A DNA stretch of 64,000 bases, taken from positions 186,001-250,000 of the forward strand of contig NZ_JABTYE010000004.1 of the NCBI RefSeq assembly GCF_013314895.1, given 5' to 3'. The notes under the pieces are model-generated. The model worked only from the letters and a program-made list of their open reading frames with translations, did no database searches and was not told the origin of the DNA. Each line of letters starts with the position of its first letter. Within the stretch, counting starts at the first letter, position 1. The position numbers were made by a program, and so were the translations under genes. This DNA comes from Cupriavidus gilardii (lineage in GTDB: Bacteria; Pseudomonadota; Gammaproteobacteria; Burkholderiales; Burkholderiaceae). This document shows positions 60,192-64,000 of the stretch, one piece after another.

Positions 60192-63100
60192 TGTGCGCCC
60201 TCCGTCGTCGTGGCCGCTGTCGGCGTGATGGGGCGCGCGTTGTCCCGGTATCGCTTGAAGCGCGACAGCACCCAGACGAAAAACACCGGTGCGAAGACCA
60301 CCCCGAGCGTGGTCGCCGTCAGCATGCCGCCGATGACGCCGGTGCCGATGGCACGCTGGCTGGCCGCACCGGCGCCGGTGGCAATGGCCAGCGGCACGAC
60401 GCCCAGAATGAAGGCCATCGACGTCATCACGATCGGGCGGAACCGCAGCCGGCTCGCCTCCAGCGCGGCGTCGATCAGCGGCATGCCCTGTTCCCGCAAC
60501 GACTTGGCGAATTCGACGATCAGGATCGCGTTCTTCGCCGCCAGACCGATGATCGTGATCAGGCCCACCTTGAAATAGACGTCGTTCGGCATGCCCACCG
60601 CATTGACCGCCAGCACCGACCCCAGCGCGCCGATCGGCACGATCAGCATCACGGCACCGGCGATCGCCCAGCTCTCGTACAGCGCGACCAGCAGCAGGAA
60701 GACCACCAGGAACGACAGCGCCAGCAGCAGCGGTGCCTGCGCGCCGGCCTGGCGCTCCTGATACGACAGCCCCGTCCATTCGTAGCCGATACCCGCCGGC
60801 AGCGTGGCGACAATGCGTTCGATCTCCGCCATGGCCTCGCCGGTGCTGAAACCGGGCGCGGCGTCGCCGATGATCTTGATGGTCGGATAGCCGTTGTAGC
60901 GGGACACCTGCACCGGGCCGATTTCCCATTCGGGCGTGGCAAACGCGCTCAGCGGCACCTGTTCGCCGCGTGCGTTCGGTACGTTCAGCGACAGCAACGC
61001 CTCGGGCGTCATGCGGTCGCGCACGTCGGCCTGCACTACCACCCGCTGCAGTCGGCCGACGTTGGCGAAGTCGGCCACGGTGGCCGAGCCATAGGCGCTG
61101 GAGAGCGCGGTGTTGATCGCCTCGAAGCCGACGCCCAGCGCTTCGGCCTTGTCCCGATCGATATCGAGACGCAGTTGCGGCGCGTCCTCCAGGCCTTCCA
61201 TCATCGCGTAAGCGAGCACCGGCGAGGCGTTCGCCTTGGCGAGCAGCGCGTCGCGTGCCGCGATCAGGGCGGCACGCCCCAGGCCACCGCGATCCTGCAG
61301 CCGCAGCGCGAAGCCGCTGGCGTTGCCCAGCCCTTCGATCGGCGGCGGATCGACCGCCATCACGCGGGCCGCCTTCATGCCGGCAAATTTCGCGTTGAAG
61401 GCCGCCACCTCGTCGCTGGCATGCTGGCCGCTGCCTCGCTCGGACCAGTCGGTCAAGGTCGGAAAGCCAAGCGCCGCGTTCTGGCCGCTGCCCGAGAAGC
61501 TGAATCCCAGCACCATCGTGGTCGACTCCATCGCCTTGCGCTCGAGCAGCCAGCTCTCCAGTTCCTTGACGACGGCCTCGGTGCGCTGATAAGTCGCGCC
61601 CGGCGGCAATTGCACGTCGACCACGAAGTAGCCCTGGTCCTCGGTCGGCACGAAGGACTCGGGCAGCCGCGTGTACAGCAGGGCCAGCACCGCGACCACC
61701 ATGCCGTAGACGACCATGCAGCGGCCGGCGCGGCGCAGCAGCTTCCCGTTCAATGCGGTGAAGCGCTCGGTCAGGCGGCCGAACTTGCGGTTGAACCAGC
61801 CGAAGAAGCCGCGCTTCTCCTCGTGATGCCCCGCCGGAATCGGCTTGAGCAGCGTGGCGCAAAGCGCCGGCGTCAGCGTCAGCGCAAGGAAGCCCGAAAA
61901 GAGGATCGAGACGGCCAGCGACAGCGAGAACTGCCGGTAGATCACGCCCACCGATCCGGACATGAACGCGAGCGGAAAGAACACCGCCGCCAGCACCAGC
62001 GTGATGCCGACGATCGCGCCCGACACCTGGCTCATCGCCTTGGCGGTTGCCTCGACCGGACCGAGACCTTCCTCGGCCATGATGCGCTCGACGTTCTCGA
62101 CCACGACGATCGCGTCGTCGACCAGGATGCCGATCGCCAGCACCATGCCGAACATCGTCATCATGTTGACCGAGAAGCCGAGCGCATACATCACGGCCAG
62201 CGTGCCGGCCAGGCACACCGGCACCACGATGGTCGGAATCAGCGTGTAGCGCAGGTTCTGCAGAAACAGCAGCATCACGAGGAACACCAGCACCACCGCT
62301 TCGAGCAGCGTGTGGATGACCTTCTCGATGGCGACTTCGACGAAGCGCGAGGTGTCGTACGGAATCGAATACTCGATATCGTCGGGGAAGGACTTCGACA
62401 GCTCGTCGAGCCGGGCCTTGACGGCGCGCGCGGTCTCGAGCGCGTTGGCGCCGGGACGCAGTTGCACCGCCGCGCCGACCGCCGGCTTGCCGCTGGTCGT
62501 CATGTCGAAGTTGTAGTCCTGCAGGCCCACTTCGAGGCGCGCGACATCGGCCAGCGTCACCTTCGAACCATCCGGATTGGCACGCAGCACGATGGCACCG
62601 AACTCCTCGGTGGTGGTCAGCATGCCCTTGACGGCGATGGTCGCGCTCAGCTCCTGCTCGGCGCTGCCGGGCCGGCTGCCGAAGCTGCCGGCCGGCACCT
62701 GCACGTTCTGCGCGGCGATCGCCGCGTTGACATCGGCCACCGACAGCCCGTAGCCAAGCAGCTTCTGCGGGTCGATCCACACCCGCATCGCTGCTTCGGC
62801 CCCGAAGAACTGCACCTTGCCGACGCCCGGCACGCGCCGGATCTCGTTGTTGATCCGTCGCGCCGCATAGTCGGCGAGCGTGACCATGTCCTTGCCGGCA
62901 CCGTCTCCCTTGAAGTTGATCGCGTAGACCATCAGGAAGCCCGCGCTGACCTGCTCGGTACGCAGGCCCTGCCGCGTGACCGCGGCCGGCAGCCGCGCTT
63001 CGGCCTGCTTGATGCGGTTCTGCACATCGACCTGGGCGAGGTCCGGGTTGACGCCCGGCGCGAACGTGACGGTGATTTCGGCGAGGCCGGCGGAGCTGCT

Positions 63101-63346
63101 GGACGAGTCGTAGTACAGCATGCCCTTGGCGCCGTTCAGCTCTTCCTCGATGACGCTGGTCACCGAGTCGACCAGCGTGGTTGCCGAGGCGCCGGGGTAG
63201 ATCGCGGTAATCGCGATCTGCGGCGGCGCAACCGTCGGATATTGCGAGACGGGCAGCGACGGCATCGCCAGCAATCCGGCCAGGACGATGAAGATGGCCA
63301 GCACCCAGGCGAAGTTGGGGCGATGAATGAAGAATCTTGGCAGCAT
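60188..63346 (-). CDS. RND multidrug efflux pump, HAE1 (AcrB/MexB) family
   Basis: A 1052-residue inner-membrane transporter. It starts FFIHRPNFAWVLAIFIVLAG, has SLPVSQYPTVAPPQIAITAI, the helix-4 proton-relay pair in GILVDDAIVVVENVER, and GLAAKNAILIVEFAK in the C-terminal half. Length and motifs are those of AcrB/MexB-type drug pumps, unlike the metal-type RND pump at 33.8-36.9 kb. It starts 32 bases after the adaptor gene stop. Confidence 0.93.
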   Translation of the reverse strand: MLPRFFIHRPNFAWVLAIFIVLAGLLAMPSLPVSQYPTVAPPQIAITAIYPGASATTLVDSVTSVIEEELNGAKGMLYYDSSSSSAGLAEITVTFAPGVNPDLAQVDVQNRIKQAEARLPAAVTRQGLRTEQVSAGFLMVYAINFKGDGAGKDMVTLADYAARRINNEIRRVPGVGKVQFFGAEAAMRVWIDPQKLLGYGLSVADVNAAIAAQNVQVPAGSFGSRPGSAEQELSATIAVKGMLTTTEEFGAIVLRANPDGSKVTLADVARLEVGLQDYNFDMTTSGKPAVGAAVQLRPGANALETARAVKARLDELSKSFPDDIEYSIPYDTSRFVEVAIEKVIHTLLEAVVLVFLVMLLFLQNLRYTLIPTIVVPVCLAGTLAVMYALGFSVNMMTMFGMVLAIGILVDDAIVVVENVERIMAEEGLGPVEATAKAMSQVSGAIVGITLVLAAVFFPLAFMSGSVGVIYRQFSLSLAVSILFSGFLALTLTPALCATLLKPIPAGHHEEKRGFFGWFNRKFGRLTERFTALNGKLLRRAGRCMVVYGMVVAVLALLYTRLPESFVPTEDQGYFVVDVQLPPGATYQRTEAVVKELESWLLERKAMESTTMVLGFSFSGSGQNAALGFPTLTDWSERGSGQHASDEVAAFNAKFAGMKAARVMAVDPPPIEGLGNASGFALRLQDRGGLGRAALIAARDALLAKANASPVLAYAMMEGLEDAPQLRLDIDRDKAEALGVGFEAINTALSSAYGSATVADFANVGRLQRVVVQADVRDRMTPEALLSLNVPNARGEQVPLSAFATPEWEIGPVQVSRYNGYPTIKIIGDAAPGFSTGEAMAEIERIVATLPAGIGYEWTGLSYQERQAGAQAPLLLALSFLVVFLLLVALYESWAIAGAVMLIVPIGALGSVLAVNAVGMPNDVYFKVGLITIIGLAAKNAILIVEFAKSLREQGMPLIDAALEASRLRFRPIVMTSMAFILGVVPLAIATGAGAASQRAIGTGVIGGMLTATTLGVVFAPVFFVWVLSRFKRYRDNARPITPTAATTTEGAQ

Positions 63347-63378
63347 GATTTGTGTTCAGTGGCGCGACGCCTGCGCGC

Positions 63379-64000
63379 CTAGCCTCGTTGCCCCGGAGGA
63401 CTGTTCGATGGCGCGGCCTCGGCGGCACGGCTGGCCGGCGCTGCGGGAACTGCGGGGGCTGCCGGGGCGATGCTGACCTTCTGCCCCGGGTTTGCATCGC
63501 CGCCGATCACGATCCGATCGCCCGGCTTGACGCCCTCGACGATCTGCCATTCGCCGCCCTGCATGCGGCCGGTGCGTACCTGGCGAGTCTCGGCGACATC
63601 GCCCTTGCCGACCACCACGAGGTGCGCCTTGCCATCGGGGCCTCGGCGGACCGCCCGCTGCGGCACCAGCATGGCGGCGGGATCGGTGGCATGGGTGACA
63701 TGCACGCGCACGTACATGCCCGGCAGCAACAGGCCGTCATCGTTGGGCAGCTGGCCGCGCAGCGACACCTGACCGGTCTCGCGCTCGACCGAGATGTCGG
63801 AGAACAGCAGCCGCCCTTCCCGCTTCTTGTCGGTGCCTTCGATCGTCACCTGGATCGGCACGCCGCCGTCCCGCTGTTGGCGCAGCCGGCCCTGCTCCAG
63901 CGCTTCGCGCATGCGCATCACGTCGGCGACCGGTTGCTTGAAGTCGACGTAGACCGGATCGAGCTGCTGGATGGTCGCCATCGGCGTGGCCTCGCCCTGC
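63379..64000 (-). CDS. RND efflux periplasmic adaptor (AcrA/MexA family), C-terminal part
   Basis: The last ~207 residues of an adaptor; the N terminus is beyond the right edge. Visible blocks: ATIQQLDPVYVDFKQPVADV, then EGRLLFSDISVERETGQVSLRGQLPN, LLPGMYVRVHV, VPQRAVRRGPDGKAHLVVVG and GDRIVIGG, which are the beta-barrel and membrane-proximal domains of AcrA/MexA. The end is Ala/Pro-rich. It precedes the pump and outer membrane channel genes. Confidence 0.9.
   Translation of the reverse strand, partial: QGEATPMATIQQLDPVYVDFKQPVADVMRMREALEQGRLRQQRDGGVPIQVTIEGTDKKREGRLLFSDISVERETGQVSLRGQLPNDDGLLLPGMYVRVHVTHATDPAAMLVPQRAVRRGPDGKAHLVVVGKGDVAETRQVRTGRMQGGEWQIVEGVKPGDRIVIGGDANPGQKVSIAPAAPAVPAAPASRAAEAAPSNSPPGQRG

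Noticed and set aside
60011..63382. A 1123-residue plus-strand frame across the RND pump
   Set aside because: Composition is Arg/His/Gln-rich antisense noise opposite an unmistakable AcrB-type pump.
60192..63497. The long minus-strand frame that runs upstream of the NodT-type channel gene for about 1100 codons
   Set aside because: The part upstream of 60191 is a shifted reading of the pump gene; the lipoprotein signal at 60191 is the real start.

Overview
This window looks like chromosomal DNA of a high-GC betaproteobacterium, most likely Burkholderiales of the Cupriavidus/Ralstonia type. The basis is gene content: three Bug-type solute receptors (one in a complete tctCBA/tctDE set), many LysR/AraC/IclR/TetR regulator-enzyme pairs, a chromate plus heavy-metal RND module, and a small zinc-ribbon 'protein L'. 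Genus is an inference from these families; no rRNA or tRNA gene was recognised to confirm it.

Layout. 1-6 kb: the edge of a (2Fe-2S) protein gene, then an AraC regulator followed by a tightly packed carboxymuconolactone-decarboxylase-like / acyl-CoA-dehydrogenase-like / NitT-TauT ABC cluster that resembles sulfur-source acquisition loci; a convergent MetQ-type receptor follows. 7-13.5 kb: VOC/AraC pair, an orphan sensor kinase, a TetR/glutathione-transferase divergent pair with a clear palindrome, and an overlapping VOC - lipid kinase - metallophosphoesterase operon. 13.5-17.7 kb: hydroxyacid dehydrogenase, SDR and Bug receptor operon, divergent from an HTH-citrate synthase fusion. 17.7-23.7 kb: an autoregulated LacI - ABC importer - phosphodiesterase operon with an 18-bp perfect operator palindrome. 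23.9-27.6 kb: an IclR regulator and a 906-residue DUF6351-type lipoprotein.

28-46 kb is an accessory island. A tyrosine recombinase (28.4-30.1 kb) lies next to tandem TTTGTTAC-type repeats that recur about 15 kb away at 42.6 and 43.3 kb. Between them are chrB-chrA-chrB(C-domain), a 44-residue YHYH-like secreted peptide, a heavy-metal RND efflux operon (CzcI-like protein, outer-membrane factor, small membrane-anchored periplasmic protein, adaptor, pump, small periplasmic protein), a DMT transporter with a histidine-rich tail, and three unrecognised genes. Beyond the repeats are a metallo-beta-lactamase-fold protein, protein L and fragments of conjugative plasmid genes, including a frameshifted MobF relaxase.

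46-64 kb returns to ordinary chromosomal content: a TetR/dehydrogenase pair sharing an operator motif, an SDR/LysR divergent pair, the tripartite tricarboxylate transporter with its two-component system, a CPA1 antiporter, a secreted AhpD-like protein, an orphan Bug receptor, and an HAE-type RND multidrug efflux operon whose adaptor gene runs off the right edge.

No CRISPR array, rRNA, tRNA or complete insertion sequence was recognised.
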